Of a DNA stretch of 64,000 nt, positions 39,463 through 50,896 are shown piece by piece. Within the stretch, counting starts at the first letter, position 1; every line of letters begins with the position of its first letter. The notes under the pieces are model-generated. The model made no database searches and was not told the DNA's origin. It worked only from the letters and a program-made list of their open reading frames with translations. The translations under genes and the position numbers were made by a program. Where the stretch lies: the NCBI GenBank assembly GCA_963978545.1, contig OZ021729.1, positions 82,192,670-82,256,669 of the forward strand, in the 5' to 3' direction. The stretch is from Linyphia triangularis. Lineage: Eukaryota > Arthropoda > Arachnida > Araneae > Linyphiidae.

Positions 39463-40348
39463 TAGGCTTGGGCGATGTTAACATTTCTGCATCGTGATAT
39501 ATCGGGAAGCAAACATCGCGATGCTAACTATGTGTATATTTTTTTTTACAAAATGCTACAAAACAACATTTTCATAACACGCTATATAGACGAAAGTTAT
39601 GCTTAATTAGCTTTGTAAAATTTTGTTAAATTCATTTTAATTTTTTATAGTTTTAGGAAGTTTATTTTAAATAACATGAGCAGCGACCGAATTATTTTCA
39701 GCGAGATACACAAAGCACCCAAGGGGGTATAAGCCGGTTATTATTATTATTTTGGTTTAATCCGGATTTTTCAATTTCTCTATCTTAATGAAATTTTACT
39801 TTGTTATTTTACAGGGAAGGAGATGGGGGGTGGGGACTGCTGGCACCACCTGTCAAATGGCCCGATGTCGACGGATGGAACTTGTTTCAAACGGCGCTGT
39901 ATCGACGGTTTCAATACGTTTCCATAGTATCTTAGGAAAACCGCGCATGAATCGTGGCGCGGTTCTTCGTCCTTGAATGCGAATGAAGTATCGCCTCAGC
40001 AAAAGCAGATAAAAATCGTCTCAAACGGCGCGATGTTTGCTGTTACAGTACGTTTCTATACAGTTCTGGAGACACCGAGCATATGCATGGTGGATTACTG
40101 CGATGTGTTGAAGTATCGTGCTTCAAACGGCGCGGTGTTGACGGTTTCAATACGTTTCTATAGTATCTTAGAAACCCCGTCCATCAATCGTGGCATCACG
40201 GTTCTTCGACCTTGAAGTGCTAAGCAAAGAACGCGCTCTCGTCGAAAAAGATCGTGATGTATCGGGTATGCGAAAATAGTGACACGGGTTTGACGATGTT
40301 GATTTCACACTGGTTTTGGACGATGTATTGATACATCGCCCAAGCCTA
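39463..40348. mobile_element. hAT-like element (TAGGCTTGGGCGATG family), 886-bp copy
   Basis: The termini TAGGCTTGGGCGATG and CATCGCCCAAGCCTA are perfect inverses. The 8-bp TSD GTTAGGAT at 39455-39462 and 40349-40356 is exact. It holds about three GC-richer modules (TTCAAACGGCGC, CGGTTTCAATACG). It is shorter than the 32042 copy through internal differences. Confidence 0.93.
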
Positions 40349-40356
40349 GTTAGGAT

Positions 40357-40855
40357 AGTTTTTATTTTTGCTTATTGTTTGTAAAATCTTATCTATCGAA
40401 CGCAAATGTTATGTATGACACACAACGCACAGTTTGGAGTCTTAGTATTTGATTATAGTAGAAATCGCTGCTGGAAGACACTGCGACAATTTGACATTGT
40501 TTTGTGCAGTTTAGGTTTTCGACGCATCTTATGCACAATAACGGTAAGAGAGTCATTTAAAAATTACATCTTCGCGAAAATACTGTATGTGATAATTTAT
40601 GGTACCAAAAGAGCTAAAAGATCACATCAGAACCAATTCTACAATGGTGTCATACTTTCATTACCATAATTTGCGTTACTCAACAGTTCTCTATTTATGC
40701 TGTTTAGTTTGGACAGCAGTAAAACGAACCACAGTGAACGTTTACCAGGTTTATGAATACCAGGGACGAAAATCCAGCACCTACGGTCAACGTGTCATCA
40801 TTCTAACTCCACTGTCATCAAATTTAATTATCCTTTTAGAAGTCTACATGAGTAT
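40357..40855. other. Non-coding DNA, nothing recognised
   Basis: No supportable coding or repeat signal. Confidence 0.4.
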
Positions 40856-40859
40856 TTAA

Positions 40860-40912
40860 AAGTTAGATGGGACTCGAACCCGCTTACAGTCATGGTATGA
40901 ACTGGCCAACGA
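40860..40912 (-). repeat. Possible degenerate tRNA-like (SINE) head
   Basis: The minus strand reads TTGGCCAGTTCATACC then GGGTTCGAGTCCC, an A-box-like and a perfect B-box-like sequence at short spacing. No tail or TSD was found. It may be a SINE relic or chance. Confidence 0.35.
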
Positions 40913-40929
40913 ATTATTCGGGTTCTTCC

Positions 40930-41470
40930 CCTTGTGGCAGAATCCTCAAAGTGCCAATACCAACTACCCCCCCCCCCTTCCCCCACCTCACCCATCACTG
41001 CATCTCATTCACTGGAAGAGTCTCGGTTAACATATGACCCACAAAGGCCGCTTCTCATACATCACCCGATAACACCCACAAGAACTTCTCCGTATCTGGC
41101 AACGCATCCCCCCCAAGGGAAAGTTTTCCTTCTTTCTGGGTGTCAAATGATCTTCTGCCCTCCCCCATCCCCCTCTCTCTTCAGTGGCAGGGGGCTAGAG
41201 AGAGGCTTTGCTCCTCATCATCCACCCCGCCTCGTTTCCGGTTCAAGATGGCCGCCTTTTCATCCGAAGAAGTGGCCCGTTTCCGGATGACCGACTTCCG
41301 GTGGGGTGACGTCATGGCAATCATTATGACGAGGGATGTGGGAGAGGAAGGAATTTTTATTGGGAAGGAAGAAAAAAGAGGATGCTACAGGTTGAGGGGG
41401 AATTGTTTTTTTTTTCTGCTCTCTTTGGGAAAAGGTGATGTTGGATCCTTTGACTTTTGTACCTGAGGCT
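40930..41470 (+). promoter_or_regulatory. GC-rich promoter-like island with ETS, YY1/TISU-like and CRE motifs
   Basis: In an AT-rich window this block is C-rich then CpG-bearing. It holds TTTCCGG (41235-41241), CAAGATGGCCGCC (41244-41256), TTTCCGG (41280-41286), ACTTCCGG (41294-41301) and TGACGTCA (41307-41314). The ETS, YY1 and CRE combination is typical of constitutive animal promoters. CAAGATGGCCGC matches the TISU start context with one mismatch. The ATG at 41248 opens 72 codons (MAAFSSEEVARFR...), ending at 41466. No homology is recognised and no strong donor was identified. A transposon-borne promoter is the alternative. Confidence 0.45.
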
Positions 41471-41539
41471 TTGTTTTCATAATGCAACAAGTTCTTAGAT
41501 GTTTAATGATATTAATTTATTTTTTAAATCTTTTATATT

Positions 41540-42081
41540 AATTTCAATTTTGTGCGTGGTTGGGTATGACGATGGAGGGCAAAAACTGCGGAGGCCTAAT
41601 TAACGCTTTTGCCGTCATCCAATCGGCCTGAAACTTAGCAGATAGATTCGATGTCGATGACAATGCATTCTATGAAATTTTGGCATCTGTCACTGTCACT
41701 AAAAGGTCGCTTTTACGGAATGCTAATAAACCAACTTGCCGTCATCCAATCGCGCTGAAATAGTATTCATCGATCATTGAAGAAACACTTCCCTATTGCC
41801 AAATTTTTTTTAATAAATAAATAATAAGATATGTTTTATTTATTCTGATTAAAACAATTTGGATGTGAGTGCATAAATTCACATTCATTTTTGATTAATA
41901 AATTTTGTAAAGTTGTTTACCGCAAATTTTGCTCATAGAGATGTTTTTAATATTTAAAATTAGATACCAACACCAAGCACACGCTGACAACAGAAACTGC
42001 GCTATGTTAATGAATATAAAAATGGACAATGCATATAAAGAATTTAAATTAAAAACTTTGTTTTTATGGCTTATATTATTA
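41540..42081 (-). repeat. Rep-X, reverse-oriented copy
   Basis: From GGAGGGCAAAAACTGCGGAGG to TTTTATGGCTTATATTATT, uninterrupted. Confidence 0.78.
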
Positions 42082-43075
42082 TCAACTTGTTCAAACAAGT
42101 TAACATGAGCATAGGAGAGACCGGAAGGCAAAACTTATCCTTGAAATTCATTTAGAGGTTTTAGTGTGTTGCAATCTTGGAATGTTACACAGGAAATGAT
42201 ATAATTTGGTTGAAAAAGCAACTAATCAAAGGTATTTTTAATAATTTTTAGAAAAGAAACGAAAAAAACACATTAAAAACAGACATATTTTTTTACTTCA
42301 AACGCTGTTTTCGTTTTGTATGAAAAAAGCTGGGGTTTTTTTTAAATACAAATGTATCTTTTTCTCAGAATCCACTCAGCATTTTATTTTAAAACTTTTT
42401 TATCTTTTGCATACTGTCTTATACCAACGTATGCTTTTACCAAAATATAGATTGGTTGAGCCTGGTTTTTTTTTTTTTTTTTTTTTTTTTTAATAATTTA
42501 TTTACTTATTTTTTATTAAGAAAATATCGAAACTTCATGAGCTTCATGAAACTGCATATATTTGTGAAAGTGTTTTAATATTGAGTGGGCAAGGTTTAAA
42601 ATCAACACTATGAGTAGTTTCTATATAAAAGGTACACAAAAAAAAAACACTTTTTAACACATATTAGATGGAGTCGTCTAATCCTGTTTACTTAAAGATG
42701 GTTGTGAAAAAAAAATCTCTACACTTTATTATAATACAAATGAATTTGGTCAGAAACGAATGAAGAAAAAAGTTGCAAGCGCTTAAAAACATTGTGAAAT
42801 GCTATTACCATACAATAGAATATATGTTACAGAAACTTTCTTATTTCAATCTTTCCGTATAAGAATGGATTGTAGTGGGATTTTGAGAGAATTTGAGACC
42901 ACATAGAATGGGGATTTACAACTATTTTGAAACATCATTTCAAAAAGATCTGAACTACAAATGTATCATTTCAAGGAGATTATACCTTCCATGAAATAAT
43001 TTCATTGACAAACCAAACGACAATTGCCTCTCAATTGGGAAAAAGCAGGAAATACTCCCACTTAATAATCCCACA
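42082..43075. other. AT-rich non-coding DNA, nothing recognised
   Basis: A poly-T run lies at about 42470-42490. Nothing else is seen. Confidence 0.4.
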
Positions 43076-43350
43076 GCTGCCCCTGTCACTAAGAGATCGC
43101 TTTTACGGAATACTAATAAACCAACTTGCCGTCATCTAATCGCGCTGAAATAGCCTTTAATAAATCATTGAGAAACTCTTTCTTGTTGCCAAAACTGTTT
43201 TAATAAATATGAAATTGTTTTAATCAAAATAAATAAAAGTTATTCGAATGTGGTGCATAAATTCACATTCCTTTTGTAATGAATAAATTTTTAAAAATAG
43301 TTTACCATATATTTCGATGAGAGAGATATTTTAAATATTTAGAATTATAT
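43076..43350 (-). repeat. Rep-X fragment
   Basis: It begins inside Rep-X at CCTGTCACTAAGAGATCGC and reaches the ATTTAGAATTATATG part. The outer piece is replaced by the 30-bp array. Confidence 0.7.
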
Positions 43351-43690
43351 GTTTGTTTCAATGGGTCAAATTATTATCAACTTTGTTTGAATGGGTCAAA
43401 TTATTATCAACTTTGTTTTTATGGGTCAAATTATTATCAACTTTGTTTTTAAGGGTCAAATTATTATCAACTTTGTTTTTATGGGTCAAATTATTATCAA
43501 CTTTGTTTTTATGGGTCAAATTACTATCAACTTTGTTTTTATGGGTCAAATTATTATCAACTTTGTTTCAATGGGTCAAATTATTATCAACTTTGTTTTT
43601 ATGTGTCAAATTATTATCAACTTTGTTTTTATGGGTCAAATTATTATCAACTTTGTTTTTATGGGTCAAATTATTATCAACTGTGTTATA
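43351..43690. repeat. 30-bp tandem repeat, 11 units
   Basis: The unit ATGGGTCAAATTATTATCAA CTTTGTTTTT stays in strict register with few substitutions. It lies where the Rep-X end (TTTTTATGGGTTATATTATT) is expected, and the unit resembles that terminus. Confidence 0.93.
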
Positions 43691-44188
43691 ATGTCAAAAC
43701 AAGTACCCAATGTACGGAAATATAAAATCTGCTCAAAGATACAAAACAAATTGAACAACTTTGGGCATTTAATAATTTTTACTATTTTTTTTTAATCAGA
43801 GAATGTGGTTTCAAATGCACTTCTATATGGCCTCCGAAAATTTGTGTTTTGAGTGAATTCAAGACATATGTAGGTGCACTTTTAAAGTAAATTAGATAAT
43901 TTTACTTAAACATGCGTTGAAGAAAAATAAGGTGTTTTTTTTTTTTTTTTAATTATCGACTATTCGCTGTAATTATTTTAAAACTTGTAATTCTTCGAAT
44001 GCAAGCAAATAATTTCGGACTTTCAAACATTGATTTAAATAATTTAATTTCAGATGTACTTTATTTAAGCTTTAAGTTTCATCGACAGTCAGAACGAACA
44101 TTATCCGGGTTATAGTAAAATTTGTTAGAATAGTTCTTCGAATGTCTTTTTCAGTTTTAGTAGAGAAAAAACCTTTGTACTTTTCTTA

Positions 44189-44220
<32 letters not shown>

Positions 44221-44545
44221 AATTATATAAACTGGATTTTCTCCCATTCAAAACTCAAATGCTAGGCAATTTCCCATTAACAAAGTTTTCGAACTCAGAC
44301 TACACTCGGCAGTCCAACTTTTAAATATCCTATCCAACCCCCAAAAAATATTAATCGATTGTTTAAAAATCTCATTAAAGGATATATAGTAGAAAAAGAT
44401 AGCATTGTGGCATGTGTTTCGTGGTTTTTTCCTTTGGATAGGTTTACAAGACCTTTCTCCTTAAAGCTTGCTTCGCTGCAAGAACAGTCAATAAACAGAA
44501 AAAACACTTCTACAGAGAGTGCGTCGGATATAAGATTATAACAAT
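43691..44545. other. Non-coding DNA with the first unit of a degenerate repeat
   Basis: CTATTCGCTGTAAT..AAACTTGTAATTCTTCG at about 43968 and CTTAAAGCTTGCTTCG..AATAAACAGAAAAA at about 44460 recur in the sequence right of the hAT element. (TA)n and T runs lie near 44190-44220. Confidence 0.5.
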
Positions 44546-45074
44546 TAGAGGTCGGAAACATCGATCAAAATAAATATCGATACTATATCGCTGCATAGAA
44601 AAAAATATCGATAAAATATCGATACTAGATTTTTTTTTAAATTTGATTTTTAATTTTGCCGGAAACAAAGATTTTCGGGGATTTCTACTTTTCATGATTG
44701 CTTTTTTGTAGGGTGACTACTTTTTCAACTGAAATCAATCCATTACAAAAAAAAGTTACATTTTCGCTTGATTGGTGCAGTGATTTTAAGAAATATTTAG
44801 AAAATTTTCAATAGCTTTTAAGTGAGTGGCAAAATATTGAATATTGGTGCCATTTAAACTGTCTCTCCGCCAAATTCAAACTTTAGTGTTGAAGTTTTTG
44901 AAAAGGAAATAAAGAAAATCGAAAAAACACATAGAACTACAAAACGATAATCAAAAAACGAAAAATGTTTGAAAATATCGATATATTGGTGACTTTTATC
45001 GATATTTTTACTATCGATATTTTTTTAGAAATATCGATAAAAATATCGTCGTATCGATAAATCGCCGACATCTA
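44546..45074. mobile_element. hAT-like MITE rich in ATCGAT, independent copy
   Basis: The termini are TAGAGGTCGG and CCGACATCTA. The exact 8-bp TSD ATAACAAT lies at 44538-44545 and 45075-45082. It is the same family as 20945-21473 but with a different target, so it is an independent insertion. Confidence 0.93.
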
Positions 45075-45082
45075 ATAACAAT

Positions 45083-45540
45083 GCATCAGAATCGGATAAG
45101 AAAAGCATCAGATATTAAATTATAAATAAATGTTTTTAAAATATATATTTACATTATGCATCATTCACTATAAGAGTTTAAAACTTGTTATTCTTCTGAT
45201 TTAACTAATTTATATTAGAATTTCAAATGGAACATCAAACGTGGGTTGTCTCGTTATTTAGGTTCGCAATAGCTTTTTCCTTAAAATTTGCTTCACGGCA
45301 AAAAGAGTCGATAAACAGAAAAACAGCTTTTACAGAGAATGGACCAGACGGATAAATAAGCATCAGATATCAGATTATAAGCAACGTTGATAACATGCGT
45401 TGTGAACCATTCACTGTAAGAATTTTCAAACAAGTAATTCTTTAAATGCAAGCAATTAGATGCAAGCAATACCGTTCTCCTTAAAGCTTGTTTTACGGCA
45501 GTAAGAAGTAACATAAGTAAAAAGAATTAAACAATTAGAA
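45083..45540. repeat. Degenerate direct repeats of the 43.9-44.5 kb segment
   Basis: ATTCACTATAAGAG..AAACTTGTTATTCTTC, TTCACGGCAAAAAGAGTCGA and CTTAAAGCTTGTTTTACGGC recur with the same order and similar spacing as the left segment, implying an old tandem duplication of two to three units. Confidence 0.55.
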
Positions 45541-46287
45541 ATAACAGAATAAAAAGAAATAAAAGAATAAGAAGTACCAGAAAAGAGTAAAACAAATATT
45601 ATAGATATTTAGCGTAAAATGGACAAATTTAAAATTGTTACGTTATAGTTTAATATGACGTTGATAAAATACTTGATGTTAATTTGGTGACGCTTGGTAT
45701 TTATAAGTTCCACTAACGTAAAGAAACACGGATTAAAAAAATTTTATTTAATTAATAAAACTTGTTTTTTTTAACTTTCCATATACTTTTCGCGGGAAAC
45801 GTAAAGGATCATTACAGACGAATATATAAACTCATTAAAGCCCTATGTTATCTGAAATTGATAAACAGGGGATAGAACATAAAATCTTCAAAAATATCAA
45901 CAACAAAAAATTATTGCTTTGAAAAAATGGCTTTATTCTGAATCCAAAGATACCAAAATTATACTTCTACGTTGAGTAAAAATAATGAATTTGAGCGAAT
46001 TAAGTTTTCACATCAGTAACTGGATATTGTAATATTGAACTCATTTTTCTCATTGTTGCTTTTTTCCATGTTTTATGAAGTTCAAATTAATATATCTTCA
46101 GATTTATTTGAAAAAACAGTTTCAAGCTCGTAACACTATATTTTCAAACTTATAATTTTTCACAGGGATTTGCTGTATATATATTAGGGAGGTTCGGGAA
46201 AAAAAAAATTTACTTTTGAAAAGCATGAAGTGAAAAAATTTGATACACATCTTGATAAGAAAAACTGTAAAAAACATTTTTGAAAAA
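45541..46287. other. AT-rich non-coding DNA, nothing recognised
   Basis: No structure is seen before the inverted arm. Confidence 0.4.
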
Positions 46288-46545
46288 AAATAATATCTTC
46301 CGATCACGCATTCACCTCTTAAGTTTGGAAAAAATACAAAAAATAATTATTTTTTCTACATTTTTTTTAATTTCTAAACGTTATATATTTAAAAAGCAAT
46401 AGTTTGAAATGTGTAGTGAAAGGGTGGTATAACTCAGGAAAACACAATTTTACGCATTTTTAAGACATATATTAATAATTAAAAATACTCAAAAGTAAAA
46501 TTTTTCTGTAAGAAATAATTATTTTTCTGTAAAATGGGTGCAAAT

Positions 46546-46588
<43 letters not shown>

Positions 46589-47331
46589 ATGCTATTAATC
46601 ATTTAGTTCACTTTTTTCTCGATATTTCTATCCCAGTGATGCACTTTGAAGAAAACTTTTCTAGAAAAGTCGGGCATTATGAATCTTTTTTTTTTTTTTT
46701 TAAAGTGTTGCCCTAACGTCTTTTTTGCGTCAGCGATACCCATTTTTCGTCTTGTCTCTCTGCATAAGCGTTCCACAGCTTGTGAGTGACAAGGAAACTA
46801 GTTGAAATCTGATTTCAATGGTCCTTAGTACCACAGAAGCGCTGGCCAATTTCGCCAGACATAGGCCAGTCCCGATGTGGAACGTTGTGAGTCGGTCGTT
46901 GGAAACAATATTAGCAAATCTCGCCCAATTCTGGATAAAATATAGAAGAGGTTTTGATACACTGATGTACAGTTTTAAGCTTGGGATATTGTATTTATGA
47001 GAAACAAAACTATGTGGTGGTTTTGACTTGTTTATTTGTAGAAAAATCGTCTATTTTGGAACTATGCTCGGCCAACTAGCCAATCTTCCAGTCTTCCTCT
47101 GTTTCCTCTAATACAGCTGTGCTACCTTAGATGCGCAAGTTTTTACTAACTAATGTTCGTTTGTTACTCTTAACAAAGGAGGAGTCCTATTACAAGCATT
47201 CCAATTAATTATGTCCACGTAAACAGTGGCAATACAGTTAAGTTTGGTCGCCTTGAAAAGCCTGATTGTCTTTCTCTAGGAAAGTTTTCGAGATTTCAGA
47301 AACCAACGCCTCAGTTCTCTTGCATCTCTCC
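46288..47331. mobile_element. Left inverted arm of a rearranged DNA transposon
   Basis: This is an imperfect reverse complement of 48269-49240: for example TCCGATCACGCATTCACCTC here against GAGGTGAATGCGCGATCAGA there. Shared blocks include GACATAGGCCAGTCCCGATG and CTAATACAGCTGTGCTACCT. A 60-codon stretch is open in both arms, but this may only reflect recent copying. A poly-T tract at 46547-46584 is arm-specific. Confidence 0.85.
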
Positions 47332-47569
47332 TTTACACCAACCATGTTCTCCTTTACACTACTTATACACCAATCATTAAATTATAGAGGTTCATTAGTT
47401 TTTATTGTGTGGAATGAAGTAGATAGAACTTGGGGAAAAAATCCAGTTAATAATTATTCAATCTTAATCATTCGCGCATAACCTTTGAAACATTGATAAA
47501 AAGTGTGTTTTGGTGGGTTTCGATCTGGGTGGCCTTTCTCGTGGTGCCTTTTCTTCCTTTGAAGCTCAT

Positions 47570-48430
47570 AAACCAACTTGCTTATTCATTGGATCATAGT
47601 GCACTGGGCTGTGATCGAGACTGCCATTAATACTGGCTGGCAATAATCTGACAGATCAAATTGCTCGTTGGGATACCACTACTTTGGGATAGATGCCTCC
47701 TATACTTCAATGAACTACCATTCAGACGCCTATTTAAACACGTAGATAGGACTACAACAGGACCAACATCTTTCAGTGAGATCAACAATAGAAAGTTCAT
47801 AGATCAAAAATTGAAGAACTGTGAAAAAATTTCCCTCGATTGATTTTTTTATGAATTGAATGTTCAATTCCTCAAGCTGAGATAAAAGTACTGAGCACAA
47901 ATCAGTTATTTCTTGATATTTCTGCAGCAATTAGATCAGACCAATGACTTGGCAGCTCGCAAACCCAAACCCCTTTCACACTCCAGATGGTTAACAACAG
48001 AAAACAGAGCACTTAGAGTATATGCGAGTGAATGTATATCATCGGATGAACTCAAGCAAGTGGTATTCTTTATTTTAAATTGTTGCATGCCACATTGATT
48101 TTAAATTTTAAAAAAATTATGTAGAACCTAAGAACATATATGAGGCAATTCGATTGTCTCGATACCTTTCTGAATATTTAGTAGAAGTTTTAAACTCAGT
48201 TATTGAACGAAATGCTTCCTTCTCTCACACAAAAAATTTGATTTTAGCTATGATTTTGTAAGAAAGGAGAGATGTAAGAGAACTAAGGCGTCGGGTTCTG
48301 AAATCTAGAGAAAGAAAATCAGGCATTTTAAGGCAACTAAACTTAACTTTATTGCCACTGATAAAGGGGACATAGTTAATTGGAATGTTTGTAATAAGAC
48401 TCCTCCTGTACTAAGAGTAACAAAAGAACA
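47570..48430 (+). pseudogene. Decayed DNA-transposon transposase
   Basis: The plus-strand fragments, in more than one frame, include NELPFRRLFKHVDRTTTGP near 47709, LSHSRWLTTENRALRVYASE near 47972, and a tail with RRDVRELRRRVLKSRERKS near 48270. The motif order (ELPFRxLF, then HxRWLTTxNRxLRLY, then RExxRRxxKxR) is one I associate with a transposase-like family common in invertebrate genomes. I cannot name the superfamily with confidence. Frameshifts and stops separate the pieces, so it is inactive. The C-terminal piece lies in the right inverted arm. Confidence 0.6.
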
Positions 48431-49240
48431 TTAGTTACTAAAGACTGGCGCATCCAAGGTAGCACAGCTGTATTGTATTGGAGGAAACAGCGGAAGACTG
48501 GAAGATTGACTAGTCTGGCCGAGCATAGTTCCAAAATACACGATTTTTCTACAAACAAACAAGTCAAAACCACCACATAGTTTTGTTTCTCATAAATACA
48601 ATATCCCAAGTTTAAAACTGTACATCGGCTTATCAAAACCTCTTCTATATTTTATCCAGAATTGGGCGAGATTGGCTAATATTGTTTCCAACGACCGACT
48701 CACAACGTTCCACATCGGGACTGGCCTATGTCTGGCGAAATTGGCCAGCGCTTCTGTGCTACTAGGGACCATTGAAATCGGACTTCAACTCGTTTCCTTG
48801 TCACTCACAAGCTGTTGAACGCTTATGTAGAGAGACAAGGCAAAAGTGGGTAGCGCTGACGCAAAAAAGACGTTAGGACAACAATTAAAAAAATAAAAAA
48901 AATCCATAATGCCCGACTTTTCTACAAAAGTTTCCTTCAAAGTGCATCACTCGGATAGAAAGCTCGAGGAAAAAAAGCAAATGAATAATAGCATGTTTAA
49001 AAAAAATGTAAGAAATAACAATAGTAGCCATTTTACAGAAAAATCAACATTTCTTACAAAAAATTTTACTTTTGATTATTAATGTAAGTTTTAAAAATGC
49101 ATATAGTAGTGTTTCCCTGTGTTATACCACCCTTTCACTACACATTGCAAACTATTGCCTTTCAAACGTTTAATGTTGAAAAAAAACTTATTTTTTTCTA
49201 TTTTATCCAAATTTTGAGGTGAATGCGCGATCAGAAGATA
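48269..49240. mobile_element. Right inverted arm of the rearranged DNA transposon
   Basis: It contains the end of the transposase relic and its 3' flank, and is mirrored by the left arm. The left arm is therefore an inverted copy of the element's 3' end. Confidence 0.85.
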
Positions 49241-50548
49241 TTATGGTTATCATTATTATTATTGTTATTATTATTTTTTTTTTTTTTGTGCGTTCCTAAC
49301 GCGTCCGTTTTTTGTGATATTCGTACCCTTTCAACGCTCTTTAGGGTTTACGCATGCTCTGAGCATTTTGCAATAGAAAAAAGTAGGTGTTGCCATTCAA
49401 AACTTTCGAGTTTCTGTAATTATAACCGTACAGTGAGCGCCATTTTGTTGCCCTTTACAGAATTTCGAACTCATACCTCTGAATAATTAAATTTGCAACT
49501 GTAATTGTTTATAAAATTGCAGGAAAAATTATTTATTGTTGTTAAAATTTGACCATATGAAAATGTTTGTTAATAAATAATTTTTCTACAAAGATCAAAA
49601 ATAAGAAACGTCCTTTTCCTGTATATTTTAATTTTTTTTTTTTTTAATTTAAATATTGTTGTTAAAAATTTGGCCATATAAAAATGTTGTTATACTTTTT
49701 AAACATTTATAGAAAAAATCATAAAGATATTCACAAAAGTTACACGAGTCCCGCCCTGTATTTTATGCAAGTTTTATCTCATCCTTATGAGAATTCGCTA
49801 CATAGTTTAATTACTAACGGTTGTAATCTATCCAATAATTATTTAATATAGGTACTTTGTGTCTTTCTGAAATATCCATAAGTTTTCTGGTGGAATATTA
49901 CTAAACCCTAGTTGTGTATAACGCATAGAGAAAAAAAAGAGCACTTTCATTGGTTGCTTAGGTGATATCAGCAATGGCATCAGCCTGTCAGCCTTGTCAT
50001 TCAAATAATCGTAACATCATGTTTGATTTTCAGTTTCAATATTTACCATTTGTTGTCAAAACTTAGAGTATAATTAAATATGGATGATTTTTAAATTTAA
50101 AAAAAAAAGTATTAGTTTGTTTTATGGTTTGAATAAATATTTAACACAAGTGAAATTTCACTAAAAAAGCTTAAAAAGTAATTTTTCAAGCTTTCAAGTA
50201 ATTCATAATTTTAAACACAGCTGCTAAAAAGGCGATTTAGGAAATCATAAAAACCACAACACGGAAATAGGAATAAAAGAAACTTAACCGATTTGTTACT
50301 AATTGTGGAAATTTACTCAAAAGTTAGGTTAAGACCGCGCGAGCGTCTCTTCATACACAAAAAGCAGCTTCGAAAAAAAAAGCAACAAAATATAGACAAG
50401 CAGCTGTAACGTGGCAAGACGAAGTTTGTTTACACGCTGGCGAGAGAATCGTCTGTCACATTCTCAAGAATGGATTATTATGGAAGTGATAAAAGAAAAC
50501 TAGGACACACACACAAAACAAACAAAATGAAATAGTTATTTATGCAAC
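49241..50548. other. AT-rich non-coding DNA, nothing recognised
   Basis: There is a (TTA)n/T run near 49250-49287. No repeats or exons were recognised. Confidence 0.4.
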
Positions 50549-50793
50549 TATACTAAACTTCAACTTAACTAGACATCACTTAGACGATAGATCGTCACAG
50601 TGCTCATAGGTATTTAATCCATTTTGGCTGCGTGGAAGCATAATGTTCGCCAAACCACAACCCTATAGAGAACAAAAGGCTCTATGGTTTGGCGAGAATT
50701 ATGTCTTCACTCCGCCAAAATGGATTAAATACCTATGAGCACTGTGACGATCTACCGTCTAAGTGATGTCTAGTTAAGTTGAAGTTTAGTATA
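50549..50793. mobile_element. Palindromic foldback element P, copy 2
   Basis: TATACTAAACTTCAACTTAA starts it and the inverse ends at 50793. The arms are nearly perfect over about 110 bp (AGATCGTCACAGTGCTCATA / TATGAGCACTGTGACGATCT). Confidence 0.9.
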
Positions 50794-50796
50794 GTG

Positions 50797-50896
50797 GGAA
50801 AAGTAATACTTTTTCAAACGAGGTAAAACGCTTATTTGACGAGTGTGATAGTACGAGTCAAATGATTTACCGTGTTTGAAAAAGTATTTTCCCACG
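50797..50896. repeat. Long hairpin next to element P
   Basis: GTGGGAAAAGTAATACTTTTTCAAAC is mirrored by GTTTGAAAAAGTATTTTCCCAC, with a second inner pairing (GTAAAACG../..CGTGTTT weaker). Related ACTTTCCCCAC and GTAGTTTTTCTC sequence near 51140-51200 suggests a larger decayed inverted element. Confidence 0.65.

Noticed and set aside
43353..43795. Frames of 112 and 134 codons
   Set aside because: They are explained by the 30-bp tandem array at 43351-43690.
46818..48772. Conserved 60-codon frame in both transposon arms as a protein
   Set aside because: The arms are inverted copies of each other, so conservation does not show selection. No domain was recognised.
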